Shown: positions 25,069 to 34,771, counted from the first letter of the stretch. The stretch: DNA of 64,000 nucleotides from Mycobacterium sp. IS-1264 (GCF_001954195.1 NZ_MBES01000044.1:1-64000); one strand, 5' to 3'. The notes: generated by a model from the letters alone, not told the origin. Program-made: numbers and translations.

Positions 25069-25743
25069 CTAGCGGGCGCGGCGGGCCAGCCGTTCGGAGT
25101 CCGAAATCAGCACGCTCTTGCCCTCCAGCCGGATCCAGCCGCGGTGGGCGAAATCGGCGAGCGCCTTGTTCACCGTCTCCCGGGAGGCGCCCACCAGCTG
25201 GGCGATCTCCTCCTGCGTCAGGTCGTGGGTGACCCGCATCGCGCCGCCCTCCTGGGTGCCGAAACGCTGCGCAAGCTGCAGCAGCTGCTTGGCCACCCGG
25301 CCGGGCACGTCGGTGAAGATGAGGTCGGCGAGATTGTTGTTGGTCCGCCGCAGCCGCCGGGCGAGCACCCGCAACAGCTGCTCGGCGATCTCCGGTCGGT
25401 CGGCGATCCAGGCCCGCAGCGCGTCGCGGTCCATCGACACCGCGCGCACCTCGGTGATCGTCGTCGCGCTGGAAGTCCGTGGCCCGGGGTCGAAGATCGA
25501 CAATTCGCCGAACATGTCCGACGGGCCCATGATCGTCAGCAGGTTCTCCCGGCCGTCCGGTGAGCGGCGCCCGATCTTGACCTTCCCCGCGACGATGATG
25601 TACAGCCGATCGCCCGGCTCCCCTTCCGCGAAAACCGTGTGCCCACGGGGGAAGTCGACGGGTTGGAGTTGCTTGGTCAGTGCGGTGACCGCGCCAGGCT
25701 CAACCCCTTGGAAGATTCCTGCCCTTGCCAGGATCTCGTCCAC
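25069..25743 (-). CDS. crp: cAMP receptor protein Crp (Rv3676-like)
   Basis: A 224-residue Crp/Fnr regulator: N-terminal cyclic-nucleotide-binding domain with '[21 protein letters not shown]' and '[18 protein letters not shown]' (phosphate-binding cassette), dimer helix, and a helix-turn-helix '[24 protein letters not shown]'. In M. tuberculosis this protein activates and represses genes for persistence and resuscitation in response to cAMP. The start is a GTG at 25743. An adenylyl cyclase that could supply its ligand is at 54.8 kb. Confidence 0.95.
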   Translation of the reverse strand: MDEILARAGIFQGVEPGAVTALTKQLQPVDFPRGHTVFAEGEPGDRLYIIVAGKVKIGRRSPDGRENLLTIMGPSDMFGELSIFDPGPRTSSATTITEVRAVSMDRDALRAWIADRPEIAEQLLRVLARRLRRTNNNLADLIFTDVPGRVAKQLLQLAQRFGTQEGGAMRVTHDLTQEEIAQLVGASRETVNKALADFAHRGWIRLEGKSVLISDSERLARRAR

Positions 25744-25842
25744 GTTGCCTCTTCAGCTTTCCAACGATGTGATATCGGCAGGCCAACCGCTTGCCCGTCT
25801 GACGAGTCTAGAGGTAGGCCCTATGTGTCCAACGTGCCAACG

Positions 25843-26238
25843 CTACACACGATTGACGTGTCTAGTCCCCCTAAATTGCGGATTGCCGCGCGAATGCGTT
25901 CGTATTTGGGACGGCAACCGGGCCTCGCCGACGGTCGCGGCGGCCCTGGCAAAGATCACCTCGGCCCGATGCCTGCCGACGTGCGATGCCTCGGACGGAG
26001 ACTGGGCGAGCTGCTGGGCCTGGCGTCGATGCAGGTAATCCAGCGCCTCGGGCATACCCTCGCGGGCCAGCGTGTGCACGTCCACGGCCTCCGCGTACGC
26101 GAGAAACTCGTCGACGTCGGTGGTCGTGACCGTGTTGTGGGCGACCTCGGTTTCCAGCCGCCCCAAACCGAGCGTCGCAAGCATCAAAAGCCCGGGAACG
26201 CAGGCCACCAGCAACCACGACACAAGGAGAGTAAACAT
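25843..26238 (-). CDS. Small membrane protein (Rv3675-like)
   Basis: From the ATG at 26238 (131 residues; GGAGA at 26226-26230 on the other strand does not help it) the protein starts with one hydrophobic segment, 'MFTLLVSWLLVACVPGLLMLATLGLG', followed by a polar helical domain and a basic tail. It matches the position of the conserved mycobacterial membrane protein between crp and nth. Function unknown. A TTG two codons upstream (26244) is the alternative start. Confidence 0.7.
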   Translation of the reverse strand: MFTLLVSWLLVACVPGLLMLATLGLGRLETEVAHNTVTTTDVDEFLAYAEAVDVHTLAREGMPEALDYLHRRQAQQLAQSPSEASHVGRHRAEVIFARAAATVGEARLPSQIRTHSRGNPQFRGTRHVNRV

Positions 26239-26282
26239 GTCCAAGGTCTCAGCGAGATCACGAAATCAGTACTCTGTCGTAG

Positions 26283-27080
26283 GTGACAGTGGCAAAGCCG
26301 TCCGCACGCTCCAAGTCCACGCAATCCACCCCAGGCGCCGCCCTGGCCCGGCGCTGGTCCGACGAAACCCGAACCGGGTTGGTGCGACGCGCCCGCCGGA
26401 TGAATCGTGCACTGGCGCAAGCGTTTCCGGATGCGCACTGCGAACTGGATTTCACCTCGCCGCTCGAGTTGACGGTGGCCACCATCCTCTCGGCGCAGAG
26501 CACCGACAAACGGGTGAATCTGACCACGCCCGCGTTGTTCAAGCGATACCGCTCCGCGCTTGATTATGCGCAGGCCGACCGCACCGAACTGGAAGCCCTC
26601 ATCCGCCCCACCGGCTTCTTCCGCAACAAGGCAACGTCGCTGATGGGCCTCGGGCAAGCGCTGGTGGAACGGTTCGACGGTGAGGTGCCGTCGACCATGG
26701 CCGAGTTGGTGACGTTGCCCGGGGTGGGGCGCAAAACCGCCAACGTCATCCTGGGAAACGCCTTCGGTATCCCCGGAATCACCGTCGACACCCACTTCGC
26801 GCGGCTGGTCAGCAGGTGGCGCTGGACCGACGAGAAGGATCCGGTCAAGATCGAGCACGCGGTCGGCGACCTCATCCCGCGCGCCGAGTGGACCATGTTG
26901 AGCCACCGGGTGATCTTCCACGGCCGCCGGGTGTGCCACGCCCGCAAACCGGCATGCGGGGTCTGCGTGCTCGCCAAGGACTGCCCCTCCTTCGGCCTGG
27001 GCCCCACCGAGCCGCTGCTCGCCGCGCCCCTGGTGCAGGGCCCGGAAACCGAGCACTTGCTGGCGCTGGCCGGGCTGTAA
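26283..27080 (+). CDS. nth: Endonuclease III (Rv3674c-like)
   Basis: A 265-residue DNA glycosylase/AP lyase of base-excision repair. The helix-hairpin-helix '[18 protein letters not shown]' holds the catalytic Lys, 'TVDTHFARL' the catalytic Asp, and C-x6-C-x2-C-x5-C in '[17 protein letters not shown]' the [4Fe-4S] cluster. The GTG at 26283 or the GTG two codons later may be the start; the basic N-terminal 25 residues are longer than in the H37Rv protein. Confidence 0.93.
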   Translation: MTVAKPSARSKSTQSTPGAALARRWSDETRTGLVRRARRMNRALAQAFPDAHCELDFTSPLELTVATILSAQSTDKRVNLTTPALFKRYRSALDYAQADRTELEALIRPTGFFRNKATSLMGLGQALVERFDGEVPSTMAELVTLPGVGRKTANVILGNAFGIPGITVDTHFARLVSRWRWTDEKDPVKIEHAVGDLIPRAEWTMLSHRVIFHGRRVCHARKPACGVCVLAKDCPSFGLGPTEPLLAAPLVQGPETEHLLALAGL

Positions 27081-27090
27081 ATCAAGGCCG

Positions 27091-27735
27091 GTGCCGGTGG
27101 CCCGTAAGACGCGTTGGACCATCGCGATCCTGGCGGTGGTGGTGGCGCTGGCCGTGGCGCTGCTGGCGCAGCTGCGCGAGCGCCCCTCGACGACCGCGAC
27201 CTCGCCGCCGACCGCCGCTCGTGAACATCGCGACGCCGATACGCCGGCGGCGCTGGCGGGGCCTCGCGAGCGCGCGGGGCTGCCGCCCTGTCCCGCGGCC
27301 GGGGGCGGCCCCGGTCCGGCGGCGCTGCGCGGTGTGACGGTGGAATGCGCCGCCGATGGCTCGGCCGTCGACGTCGCTGCGGCGCTCGCCGGGCGCCGCG
27401 TGATCCTCAACTTGTGGGCGTATTGGTGCGCGCCGTGCGCGGCCGAACTGCCCGCGATGGCCGAGTATCAACGGCGGGCCGGCCCGCGCGTGATGGTGGT
27501 GACCGTGCACCAGGACGAGAACGAGACGGCGGCGCTGCTGCGGTTGGCGGAGTTGGGCGTTCGGCTGCCGACGTTGCAGGACGGTCGCCGCCGGGTGGCG
27601 GCGGCGCTGCGGGTGGCAAACGTGATGCCCGCGACGGTGGTGCTGCGGTCGGACGGTAGCGTTGCGCAGACGCTGCCGCGGGCTTTCGCGAGTGCCGACG
27701 AGATCGCGGCTGCGGTCGGAAACGACGCGGGCTGA
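27091..27735 (+). CDS. Membrane-anchored TlpA/ResA-type thioredoxin-like protein (Rv3673c-like)
   Basis: The 214-residue protein has an N-terminal membrane anchor (about 9-27) and a periplasmic thioredoxin domain with 'LNLWAYWCAPCAAELPAM'; the CxPC-type active site is C-A-P-C. Such proteins reduce or shuffle disulfides in extracytoplasmic proteins. The gene lies in the run nth-tlpA-nudix-marP; partners could include the disulfide-containing MarP. GTG-type upstream codons are absent; the start is an early in-frame GTG/ATG-like codon at 27091. Confidence 0.85.
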   Translation: MPVARKTRWTIAILAVVVALAVALLAQLRERPSTTATSPPTAAREHRDADTPAALAGPRERAGLPPCPAAGGGPGPAALRGVTVECAADGSAVDVAAALAGRRVILNLWAYWCAPCAAELPAMAEYQRRAGPRVMVVTVHQDENETAALLRLAELGVRLPTLQDGRRRVAAALRVANVMPATVVLRSDGSVAQTLPRAFASADEIAAAVGNDAG

Positions 27736-27751
27736 GGGCAAGGAGGCGCCG

Positions 27752-28528
27752 GTGAGTGCTGCGGTCGTCCCACTGACGCCTGACGTCTGCCCGCCCTGGT
27801 TGCGTCCGCTGGTCGACAATGTCGGTCAGATCCCCGAGGCGTATCGGCATCGGCTCCCGGCCGGCGTGCTCGCGATGGTGACCGCGGCCAAGGCCGCGTC
27901 GTCGATGGCGACATTGCGCGGCGACGGGCGCGAGGCCGCCGTGCTGGTGCTGTTCTCGGGTCCGGAGTCCGGCCCGCCCGACGGCGGCCTGCCCGACGAT
28001 GCCGATCTGCTGCTGACCGTGCGCGCCTCGACGTTGCGCCACCACGCCGGCCAAGCCGCATTCCCCGGCGGCGCATCCGATCCCGCCGACGACGGTCCGG
28101 TGGCCACCGCGCTGCGCGAGGCGCAGGAAGAGACCGGGATCGACGTGCGCAGGCTGCATCCGCTGGCCACGATGGAGCGGACATTCATTGCGCCGTCGCG
28201 TTTCCACGTGGTGCCGGTGCTGGCCTATTCACCCGATCCCGGCCCGGTGGCCGTCGTCGACGAGACCGAAACCGCGATCGTGTCGCGGGTTCCGGTGCGC
28301 GCCTTCATCAATCCGGAGAACCGGCTGATGGTGTACCGCGGCGCCCTCGGCCGTCGTTGGGCCGGCCCGGCGTTTCTGTTGAACCAGATGCTGGTTTGGG
28401 GATTCACTGGCCAGGTGATCTCCGCGGTGCTCGACGTCGCCGGCTGGGCCCTGCCCTGGGATACCACCGACATTCGCGAATTGGACGAGGCGATGGTGCT
28501 GGTCGGTGGCGAGGACGGTGCCCGATGA
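27752..28528 (+). CDS. NUDIX hydrolase, CoA pyrophosphatase-like (Rv3672c-like)
   Basis: A 258-residue NUDIX protein. The box G-x5-E-x7-REUXEE-x2-GU is recognisable from 'GGASDPAD' through 'ALREAQEETGID', preceded by the CoA-type 'LRHHAGQAAFPGG'. CoA pyrophosphatases (NudL/YeaB type) cleave CoA and related dinucleotides. AGGAGG at 27741-27746 places the start at the GTG at 27752. Its stop overlaps the marP start as ATGA. Confidence 0.87.
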   Translation: MSAAVVPLTPDVCPPWLRPLVDNVGQIPEAYRHRLPAGVLAMVTAAKAASSMATLRGDGREAAVLVLFSGPESGPPDGGLPDDADLLLTVRASTLRHHAGQAAFPGGASDPADDGPVATALREAQEETGIDVRRLHPLATMERTFIAPSRFHVVPVLAYSPDPGPVAVVDETETAIVSRVPVRAFINPENRLMVYRGALGRRWAGPAFLLNQMLVWGFTGQVISAVLDVAGWALPWDTTDIRELDEAMVLVGGEDGAR

Positions 28529-29727
28529 ATTCGATGACGCCTTCGCAGTGGCTGGATATCGCGGTCCTGGCGGTCGCGTTCATCGCGGCCATCTCGGGTT
28601 GGCGTTCGGGCGCGCTGGGCTCGCTGCTGTCGTTCGTCGGCGTGTTGCTCGGCGCGATCGCCGGGGTCCTGCTGGCGCCGCACATCGTCAGCCACATCGC
28701 CGCCCCGCGCGCGAAATTGTTCACCGCGCTGTTTCTGATCCTCGCGCTGGTCGTGGTCGGGGAGGTCGCCGGTGTGGTGCTGGGGCGCGCCGTGCGCGGC
28801 GCGATCCGTAGCCGCGCAATCCGATCCGTCGACTCGGTCATCGGGGTGGGGGTCCAGCTCGTCGTCGTACTGACCGCGGCCTGGCTTTTGGCGACGCCGC
28901 TGACGCAGTCGAAGGACCAGCCCGAGCTGGCCGCCGCGGTCCGGGGCTCGCGGGTGCTGGCCAAGGTCAACGAGGTAGCGCCGCCCTGGCTCAAGACCGT
29001 GCCCAAGCGGCTCTCGGCGCTGCTGAACACCTCCGGGCTGCCCGCGGTGCTGGAGCCGTTCAGCCGCACCCCGGTCATTCCCGTCGCGTCGCCGGACCCG
29101 GCGCTGGCCAACAACCCGGTCGTGCAAGCCACCGCGGCGAGCGTCGTGAAGGTGCGCAGCCTGGCGCCCAGCTGCCAAAAAGTGTTGGAGGGCAGTGGAT
29201 TCGTGATATCGCCCGACCGGGTGATGACGAACGCGCACGTGGTGGCCGGATCCAGCAGCGTGCAGATATACGCCAGCGGCAACCCGCTGGATGCCACCGT
29301 GGTGTCCTATGACCCGTCGGTCGACATCGCCATCCTGTCCGTCCGCAACCTGCCGCCACCGCCGCTGGCCTTCGCTGAAGGCGAGGCGAAGACCGGCACC
29401 GACGTGGTGGTGATGGGTTATCCCGGCGGCGGCAACTTCACCGCCACCCCGGCCAGGATTCGGGAGAACATCAAACTCAGCGGGCCCGACATCTACCGCG
29501 ACCCGCAGCCCGTCACCCGCGACGTGTACACCATCAGAGCGAATGTGGAGCAAGGCAATTCGGGTGGACCGTTGATCGACCTGAACGGCCATGTGCTCGG
29601 CGTCGTGTTCGGCGCGGCCGTCGACGACCCCGACACCGGCTTCGTGTTGACCGCCACCGAGGTGGCCGGACAGCTGGCCCGGATCGGGGACACCGCCCAG
29701 GTCGCCACGGGCTCCTGCGTCAGCTGA
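28525..29727 (+). CDS. marP: Acid-resistance periplasmic serine protease MarP (Rv3671c-like)
   Basis: A 400-residue protein: four N-terminal membrane segments (CvpA-like, about 10-145), a linker, and a chymotrypsin-like periplasmic protease with His in 'VMTNAHVVAG', Asp in 'PSVDIAILSV' and Ser in 'EQGNSGGPLIDL'. Two Cys flanking the protease ('APSCQK', 'GSCVS') match the disulfide known in MarP. In M. tuberculosis MarP is needed to hold internal pH in acid and activates the peptidoglycan hydrolase RipA. It overlaps the convergent ephE gene by 8 bases. Confidence 0.93.
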   Translation: MNSMTPSQWLDIAVLAVAFIAAISGWRSGALGSLLSFVGVLLGAIAGVLLAPHIVSHIAAPRAKLFTALFLILALVVVGEVAGVVLGRAVRGAIRSRAIRSVDSVIGVGVQLVVVLTAAWLLATPLTQSKDQPELAAAVRGSRVLAKVNEVAPPWLKTVPKRLSALLNTSGLPAVLEPFSRTPVIPVASPDPALANNPVVQATAASVVKVRSLAPSCQKVLEGSGFVISPDRVMTNAHVVAGSSSVQIYASGNPLDATVVSYDPSVDIAILSVRNLPPPPLAFAEGEAKTGTDVVVMGYPGGGNFTATPARIRENIKLSGPDIYRDPQPVTRDVYTIRANVEQGNSGGPLIDLNGHVLGVVFGAAVDDPDTGFVLTATEVAGQLARIGDTAQVATGSCVS

Positions 29728-30685
29728 CCACGTTCTCGAGAAACCTCATCAGATGCCTGTTGATCTCCTCAGGCGCCTCTTCGTGGCTGAAATGCCCTGC
29801 GCCGCTGATGGATACGTATCGCCCCTGGGGCGCGTAGCGCCGGCTGTGGTCGACGGGATCGGCCAGCACGTAGGGGTCCTCGTCGCCGCGCAGGTGTAGC
29901 AGCGGAATGCCGAGCTGGCCCGACATCGCTCTCATGAATCGCCGGCCTTCGCCCCGCAGCTGGCTGCGCACCGCCCAGCGTTGGTACTCCAACGCGCAAT
30001 GTGCGGCGCCGGGAATTTGGATCGCCGTACGCAAATAGCCAACGGTTTGCGAGAAGTCTTCGGACGCAACCCATTTGGCGGAGCTGCGGCTACGGACCAG
30101 CCGCTCGATCTCCGCGCCGTTGTCCCGGGTCAGCTGGCGCTCGGGCCAGATCGGCAGCTGATAGCGCAGCAAGGTATGCAGCAGCGCGTAGCTCTGGTCG
30201 CGACGCGTCAGCGTGGAGCGGCGCAGCGCGCTCGGATGCGGCGAGCTGATCAACGCGATGGCACGCACCAGCCGGGAATGCAACAGGGCGGTCGTCCAGC
30301 AGGCCAGGCCGCCGTCGGCGTGGCCGATCAGCGTCGCCGACGAATGCCCAAGCGCGCGAATGAGTCCGGCCGTGTCACCGGCGAGCGTCCAGCCGTCGTA
30401 GCCGCGGGGTGGCTTGTCGCTGCCGCCATAGCCGCGCAGGTCGACCGCGACGACCCGGGCGCCGCGCAGTCCGCGCAACTGGTGCCTCCAGGACCACCAG
30501 AACGAACCGAAACCGTGCAGCAGCATCACCAGCGGCCGCGCCGAGGCCGGCTCCGCGGGGGGTCTAGCCGCGTCCGGGTCGGCGGGCAGCGCCTCGACGA
30601 CATGGAATCGGATGCCGTTGGCGTGCACGTCCAAATGGCGCCATGGCCCGTCGATGCGGGTCACCGACGGATCCGGCGCTGGCAT
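29720..30685 (-). CDS. ephE: Alpha/beta hydrolase, epoxide hydrolase EphE-like (Rv3670-like)
   Basis: A 321-residue alpha/beta hydrolase. The oxyanion motif is 'LLHGFGSFWWSW', the nucleophile elbow 'IGHADGGLACW' has Asp as nucleophile, as in epoxide hydrolases, and the end has 'RGDEDPYVL' and 'GAGHFSHEEAPEE' (acid and His). The cap domain lies between. Epoxide substrates are unknown. It begins directly after the upstream gene's stop. Confidence 0.85.
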   Translation of the reverse strand: MPAPDPSVTRIDGPWRHLDVHANGIRFHVVEALPADPDAARPPAEPASARPLVMLLHGFGSFWWSWRHQLRGLRGARVVAVDLRGYGGSDKPPRGYDGWTLAGDTAGLIRALGHSSATLIGHADGGLACWTTALLHSRLVRAIALISSPHPSALRRSTLTRRDQSYALLHTLLRYQLPIWPERQLTRDNGAEIERLVRSRSSAKWVASEDFSQTVGYLRTAIQIPGAAHCALEYQRWAVRSQLRGEGRRFMRAMSGQLGIPLLHLRGDEDPYVLADPVDHSRRYAPQGRYVSISGAGHFSHEEAPEEINRHLMRFLENVVS

Positions 30686-31207
30686 CTACCAACCCGAGGG
30701 ATCTGCCGGAGCTCGGTCGGAAGCACCGTCCGACGCGGGGAGCCTGGGTGTGGCGGCCTTGTCGTGGCCCGGCGTGAGTGCGGTGCGGGTCTCCCTGACC
30801 GATTCGATGGTCTCCCGCGGTCCCCGGATTCGGCGGACCTTCAGGAAACCCAGCAGGGCCAGGACCGCGCCGACGACGACCATGATCGCGAACACGATCA
30901 GGAAGGCCACCCAGCGCCACAGCCAGTCGTCGAGCAGCTCGGCGAGGAAGAAGAAGAAAAAGAAGGTGGAGTAGAACAACACCACCAGCGCTGCGATGAA
31001 GTAGACGCTGCCGGTCAAGCCCTTCTTGACGTCGCGGGTGATCTCGGCGCGGGCCAATTCCACCTCCGCGCGCACCAGCGTGGACACCTGAGTGGTCGCG
31101 TCCTTGATCAGATCACCGATCGACGGGTCGGCTGGCCTGGCGTGCGGGTCGGCCAGCGGAATCGTGGTCAGCGTGCTCGGCACACCGTTCTTGCGATCGT
31201 TACTCAC
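30686..31207 (-). CDS. Phage-holin-superfamily (Actino_holin/DUF1469) membrane protein (Rv3669-like)
   Basis: From the GTG at 31207 (preceded by AGAGGA, 6-base spacing) the protein has 173 residues; an ATG at 31243 would add 12. 'IGDLIKDATTQVSTLVRAEVELARAEI' is the family helix, followed by two membrane segments, one with a run of seven phenylalanines. It is not a phage gene: such proteins are widespread in actinobacteria and their function is unknown. Its stop abuts the ephE start. Confidence 0.75.
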   Translation of the reverse strand: MSNDRKNGVPSTLTTIPLADPHARPADPSIGDLIKDATTQVSTLVRAEVELARAEITRDVKKGLTGSVYFIAALVVLFYSTFFFFFFLAELLDDWLWRWVAFLIVFAIMVVVGAVLALLGFLKVRRIRGPRETIESVRETRTALTPGHDKAATPRLPASDGASDRAPADPSGW

Positions 31208-31369
31208 AGACGGTCCTCTCGGTTCGCTGTCGTCGCGGTTCATGTTGCCATGCGCCGCGGTGCCAGACGAGGCCAGCCGACGACCGCCGCAGCACTGGCG
31301 GAGCCCCGGTGATCATTTAGACTGGCGCAGCTGGTCTCCGACGTTCCGATCGGCTGACGGGAGTTTCGA

Positions 31370-32068
31370 TTGCGGACGGCACATCGGTGCTTCGTGGCGG
31401 CGATGGTGGCCGTGCTGGTGGGCCTGCTGGGTTTGCCCGTCCGCGTCGCGGGTGCCGACGACAGGGTTCCGTTGGGTGGCGGCGCGGGGATCGTCATCAA
31501 CGGGGACACGATGTGCACGCTCACCGCGATCGGCAACGACGCGGCCGGCGACCTGATCGGCTTCACCTCCGCGCACTGCGGGGGCCCCGGCGCGCAGGTC
31601 GCCGCCGAGGCCGCGGCGGGCAGGGGCACGCTGGGAACGATGGTCGCAGGGAACGACAACCTCGATTACGCGGTGATCAAATTCGATCCGGCCAAGGTGG
31701 CTCCGGTGGCCGTCTACAACGGGTTCGCGATCAACGGCATCGGCCCGGATCCGACGTTCGGCCAGGTCGCGTGCAAACAGGGCCGCACGACGGGCAACTC
31801 GTGCGGTGTCACGTGGGGGATGGGCCAGACCCCGGGCACCATCGTCATGCAGGTGTGCGGCAACCCCGGTGACTCGGGGGCGCCGGTCACCGTCGACAAC
31901 CTGCTGGTCGGCATGATCCACGGCGCGTTCAGCGACAACCTGCCGACCTGCATTATCAAGTACATTCCGCTGCACACCCCGGCCATCGTGATGTCGTTCA
32001 ACTCGATCCTGGGCGACATCAACGCCAGGCATCGGCCCGGTGCGGGATTCGTGCCGGTGCCGGCCTGA
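31370..32068 (+). CDS. Secreted chymotrypsin-like serine protease (Rv3668c-like)
   Basis: A 232-residue protein with a Sec signal peptide (cleavage after 'VRVAGADD'-type region, near residue 28). Catalytic residues are His in 'IGFTSAHCGG', Asp in 'NDNLDYAVIKF' and Ser in 'CGNPGDSGAPVTV'; paired cysteines support extracellular folding. The start is a TTG at 31370 with a GACGGGAG site ending about 7 bases before it. It ends one base before the convergent acs stop. Confidence 0.87.
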   Translation: MRTAHRCFVAAMVAVLVGLLGLPVRVAGADDRVPLGGGAGIVINGDTMCTLTAIGNDAAGDLIGFTSAHCGGPGAQVAAEAAAGRGTLGTMVAGNDNLDYAVIKFDPAKVAPVAVYNGFAINGIGPDPTFGQVACKQGRTTGNSCGVTWGMGQTPGTIVMQVCGNPGDSGAPVTVDNLLVGMIHGAFSDNLPTCIIKYIPLHTPAIVMSFNSILGDINARHRPGAGFVPVPA

Positions 32069-32069
32069 C

Positions 32070-34022
32070 CTACTTGGCCGCCCTGATCGCGTCGAACACG
32101 CCGGGATCGAGCAGCGTCGACGTGTCGCCCAGCTCGCGGTTTTCGGCGACGTCGCGCAGCAGCCGCCGCATGATCTTGCCGCTGCGAGTCTTCGGCAGCT
32201 CCGGCACCACATGGATCTCGCGCGGCTTGGCGATCGGCGAGATCTCCTGTGCGACGTGAGCACGCAGCTCGTCGAGCGTGCCCTGGTGCGCGTCGTCGCT
32301 GTCGCACAGGACGACGAACGCGCAAATTGCCTGGCCGGTGGTCTGGTCGGTGACCCCGACCACCGCCGCCTCCGCGACGCCGTCGTGGCCGACGACCGCC
32401 GATTCCACCTCGGCGGTGGAGATCCGGTGCCCCGACACGTTCATCACGTCGTCGATGCGGCCCAGCACCCAGATCGCGCCGTCGGAATCGAAACGGGCGC
32501 CGTCGCCGGCGAAATAGAAGCCTTTGTCGGCGAATTTCGACCAGTACGTCTCGCGGTACCGATCCGGGTCGCCCCAGATGCCGCGCAGCATCCCCGGCCA
32601 TGGCTGGTCCAATACCAGGTATCCGGTGGCGTTCTGGGCGTTGTCGCTCTCGGGCCGTAGCGGATCGCCGTGGTCGTCGACGATCTTGGCCGAGATCCCC
32701 GGCAGCGGTGTCATCGCCGAACCGGGTTTGGCCGCAGCGATTCCGGGCAGCGGCGAGATCATCGCGGCGCCCGTTTCGGTCTGCCACCAGGTGTCCACGA
32801 CCGGGATTTGGTCGGCGCCGAAGACCGCGCGATACCAGCGCCAGGCTTCCGGGTTGATCGGTTCGCCGACAGATCCCAGCAGCCGCAGGCTGGACAGGTC
32901 ATGGGCGTCGGGGATCTCGCGTCCCCACTTCATGAAGGTGCGGATCAGGGTGGGAGCGGCGTAATAGATTGTGACGCCGTATTTTTCGATGATCTGGAAA
33001 TGGCGGTGCTGATCCGGGCTGGCCGGCGTGCCCTCGTAGAGTACCTCGGTGACACCGTTGGACAGCGGGCCGTAGACGCCGTAGGTGTGTCCGGTGACCC
33101 AGCCGATGTCGGCGGTGCACCAGAAGACGTCGGTCTCGGGCTTGACGTCGAAGATGTAGTAGTGCGTGTAGGAGCATTGCGTCAGGTAGCCACCGCTGGT
33201 GTGCACGATGCCCTTGGGCTTGCCGGTGGTACCCGAGGTGTACAGCAGGAACAGCGGCTGCTCGGAATCGAACGACTCGGGGGTGTGTTCGGGCGACGCG
33301 GTGTCGACGACGTCGTGCCACCACACGTCGCGGTCGGCGTTCCACGACACGTCAATCCCGGTGCGGCGCACCACCAGAACCTTCTCGACGGGACTGTCCG
33401 GATCCCCGACTGCCTCGTCGGCCGCATCCTTGAGCGGCGCGGCCTTGCCGCGGCGAAACTGCCCGTCGGTGGTGATCAGCAGTTTGGCCTGGGCATCGGC
33501 GATTCGGGCCCGCAGGGCCTTCGAGGTGAAACCGGCGAACACCACGCTGTGCATGAGGCCCAGCCGCGCGCAGGCCAGCATCGCGACGACGGCCTCCGGG
33601 ATCAACGGCATATAGATGGCGACCCGGTCGCCCGCGACCAGCCCGAGGTCGCTCAGCGCGTTGGCGGCTTTGCATACCTCGGCCTGTAGATCGGCGTAGG
33701 TCAGGCTGCGGCCGTCGCCGACGGGCTCGCCGACCCAGTGGATGGCGACCCGGTCCCCGAGGCCGGCCTCGACGTGACGGTCCACGCAGTTGTAGGCGAC
33801 GTTGAGCTTGCCGCCGACGAACCACTTGGCGAACGGCGCCTCCGACCAGTCCAGCACCTCGGTGAACGGCGTCGTCCAGGACAGGCGGTTGGCCTGTTCG
33901 GCCCAGAAGGCGAGCCGGTCTCGCTCCGCTTCGTGGTACAGCTCCTCGCGGGCGTTGGCCTGTTCGGCGAACCCCGGCGGCGGGGGGTACGTGGAGGGCC
34001 CTTCGGTGGGGGTCGCGGTCAC
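32070..34022 (-). CDS. acs: Acetyl-CoA synthetase (Rv3667-like)
   Basis: The 650-residue AMP-forming acetate-CoA ligase makes acetyl-CoA from acetate, ATP and CoA. Visible motifs: 'LYTSGTTGKPKGIVHT' (P-loop), 'VDTWWQTETGAAM', 'DDVMNVSGHRIST' and the C-terminal 'PKTRSGKIMRRLLRD', whose Lys is the site of regulatory acetylation in this family (in mycobacteria by a cAMP-dependent acetyltransferase). The GTG at 34022 matches the family N terminus. Confidence 0.95.
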   Translation of the reverse strand: MTATPTEGPSTYPPPPGFAEQANAREELYHEAERDRLAFWAEQANRLSWTTPFTEVLDWSEAPFAKWFVGGKLNVAYNCVDRHVEAGLGDRVAIHWVGEPVGDGRSLTYADLQAEVCKAANALSDLGLVAGDRVAIYMPLIPEAVVAMLACARLGLMHSVVFAGFTSKALRARIADAQAKLLITTDGQFRRGKAAPLKDAADEAVGDPDSPVEKVLVVRRTGIDVSWNADRDVWWHDVVDTASPEHTPESFDSEQPLFLLYTSGTTGKPKGIVHTSGGYLTQCSYTHYYIFDVKPETDVFWCTADIGWVTGHTYGVYGPLSNGVTEVLYEGTPASPDQHRHFQIIEKYGVTIYYAAPTLIRTFMKWGREIPDAHDLSSLRLLGSVGEPINPEAWRWYRAVFGADQIPVVDTWWQTETGAAMISPLPGIAAAKPGSAMTPLPGISAKIVDDHGDPLRPESDNAQNATGYLVLDQPWPGMLRGIWGDPDRYRETYWSKFADKGFYFAGDGARFDSDGAIWVLGRIDDVMNVSGHRISTAEVESAVVGHDGVAEAAVVGVTDQTTGQAICAFVVLCDSDDAHQGTLDELRAHVAQEISPIAKPREIHVVPELPKTRSGKIMRRLLRDVAENRELGDTSTLLDPGVFDAIRAAK

Positions 34023-34125
34023 TGGCTACTCTCCTATGGTTTCGGCTCGTCAACCGTCAGTGAGCCTAGCCCCGCGAGTTGAACCGCCGCGCTCCAATCC
34101 AATCCCAACGCATGCCCGCGTAACG

Positions 34126-34141
34126 CATAATCACCGGTGTG
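34126..34141 (+). promoter_or_regulatory. -10 box and leaderless start of the DUF4232 gene
   Basis: CATAAT at 34126-34131 ends 7 bases before the GTG at 34139. Transcription would begin at or next to that codon, so the mRNA is probably leaderless; there is no ribosome-binding site. Confidence 0.4.
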
Positions 34142-34693
34142 CCGGGACCTGCCGGGCGGCGCCGTCGCCGAGGAGTCCCCAGCATCGTCGTGGTGGCATC
34201 GAACTGCGCGGCCGCCACGCTGCTGGGGGCGCCCGCGTGGGCGGCGCCGGTCGAGACGGGCGACCAGCCCACGCCGTGCTGGTCCGAGCAGGTCGCCGTC
34301 AGCGCCTCGCCGGCCCAGGGCGCCGTGGGTCACCGCTCGCTGGCGCTGATCTTCAGCCTCGCGGGCGGCGCGGAGCCGTGCACGCTCACCGGCTACCCCG
34401 GCGTCGACGCCGGCAATGGCGGTCCGCCCCTTCACGCCGAACCCACACCACGCGGATACATGGGCGGATTGCCGGCCGGCATCGACGCGCCGCAGCCCGT
34501 CACCCTGTCGTTGTCCCAACAGGGTCAGGCGATCCTGGAGGGCATGGCGGTCGACGCCGGCGGCAACCCCTGTCCCACCTACACCGACCTGGCCGTCAGC
34601 CCTCCCGACATCGTCCAGGTGTTCACCGTGCCTGCCGGCATCGACGCCTGCGCGCTGCAGATCCACCCCATCACCGTCGGTCAATCGTCTTGA
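34139..34693 (+). CDS. Secreted DUF4232 protein
   Basis: A 184-residue protein with a twin-Arg/basic N terminus ('RRRRRGVPSIVVVA'), a hydrophobic stretch and an 'APAWAAP' cleavage-like site, then a beta-rich DUF4232 domain with four Cys ('TPCWSEQV', 'EPCTLTGYP', 'NPCPTY', 'DACALQ'), probably two disulfides. Function unknown; DUF4232 proteins are common secreted or lipoproteins of mycobacteria. I do not recall a counterpart between acs and dppA in H37Rv. Confidence 0.7.
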   Translation: MPGPAGRRRRRGVPSIVVVASNCAAATLLGAPAWAAPVETGDQPTPCWSEQVAVSASPAQGAVGHRSLALIFSLAGGAEPCTLTGYPGVDAGNGGPPLHAEPTPRGYMGGLPAGIDAPQPVTLSLSQQGQAILEGMAVDAGGNPCPTYTDLAVSPPDIVQVFTVPAGIDACALQIHPITVGQSS

Positions 34694-34741
34694 AACACCT
34701 TGTGGCGTAAGTCATTTCGCTGATGCGGTCGTCCGGCAGCG

Positions 34742-34771
34742 TTGACGTATCGGCGGCCAACCGATTATCGT
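34742..34771 (+). promoter_or_regulatory. Promoter of dppABCD
   Basis: TTGACG (34742-34747) and TATCGT (34766-34771), 18 bases apart, form a recognisable SigA-type promoter, with a leader of about 37 bases before the dppA GTG at 34815. Confidence 0.5.

Noticed and set aside
30686..31207. Possible prophage remnant suggested by the holin-like gene
   Set aside because: The Actino_holin/DUF1469 family is a normal chromosomal gene of actinobacteria and no other phage gene is near.
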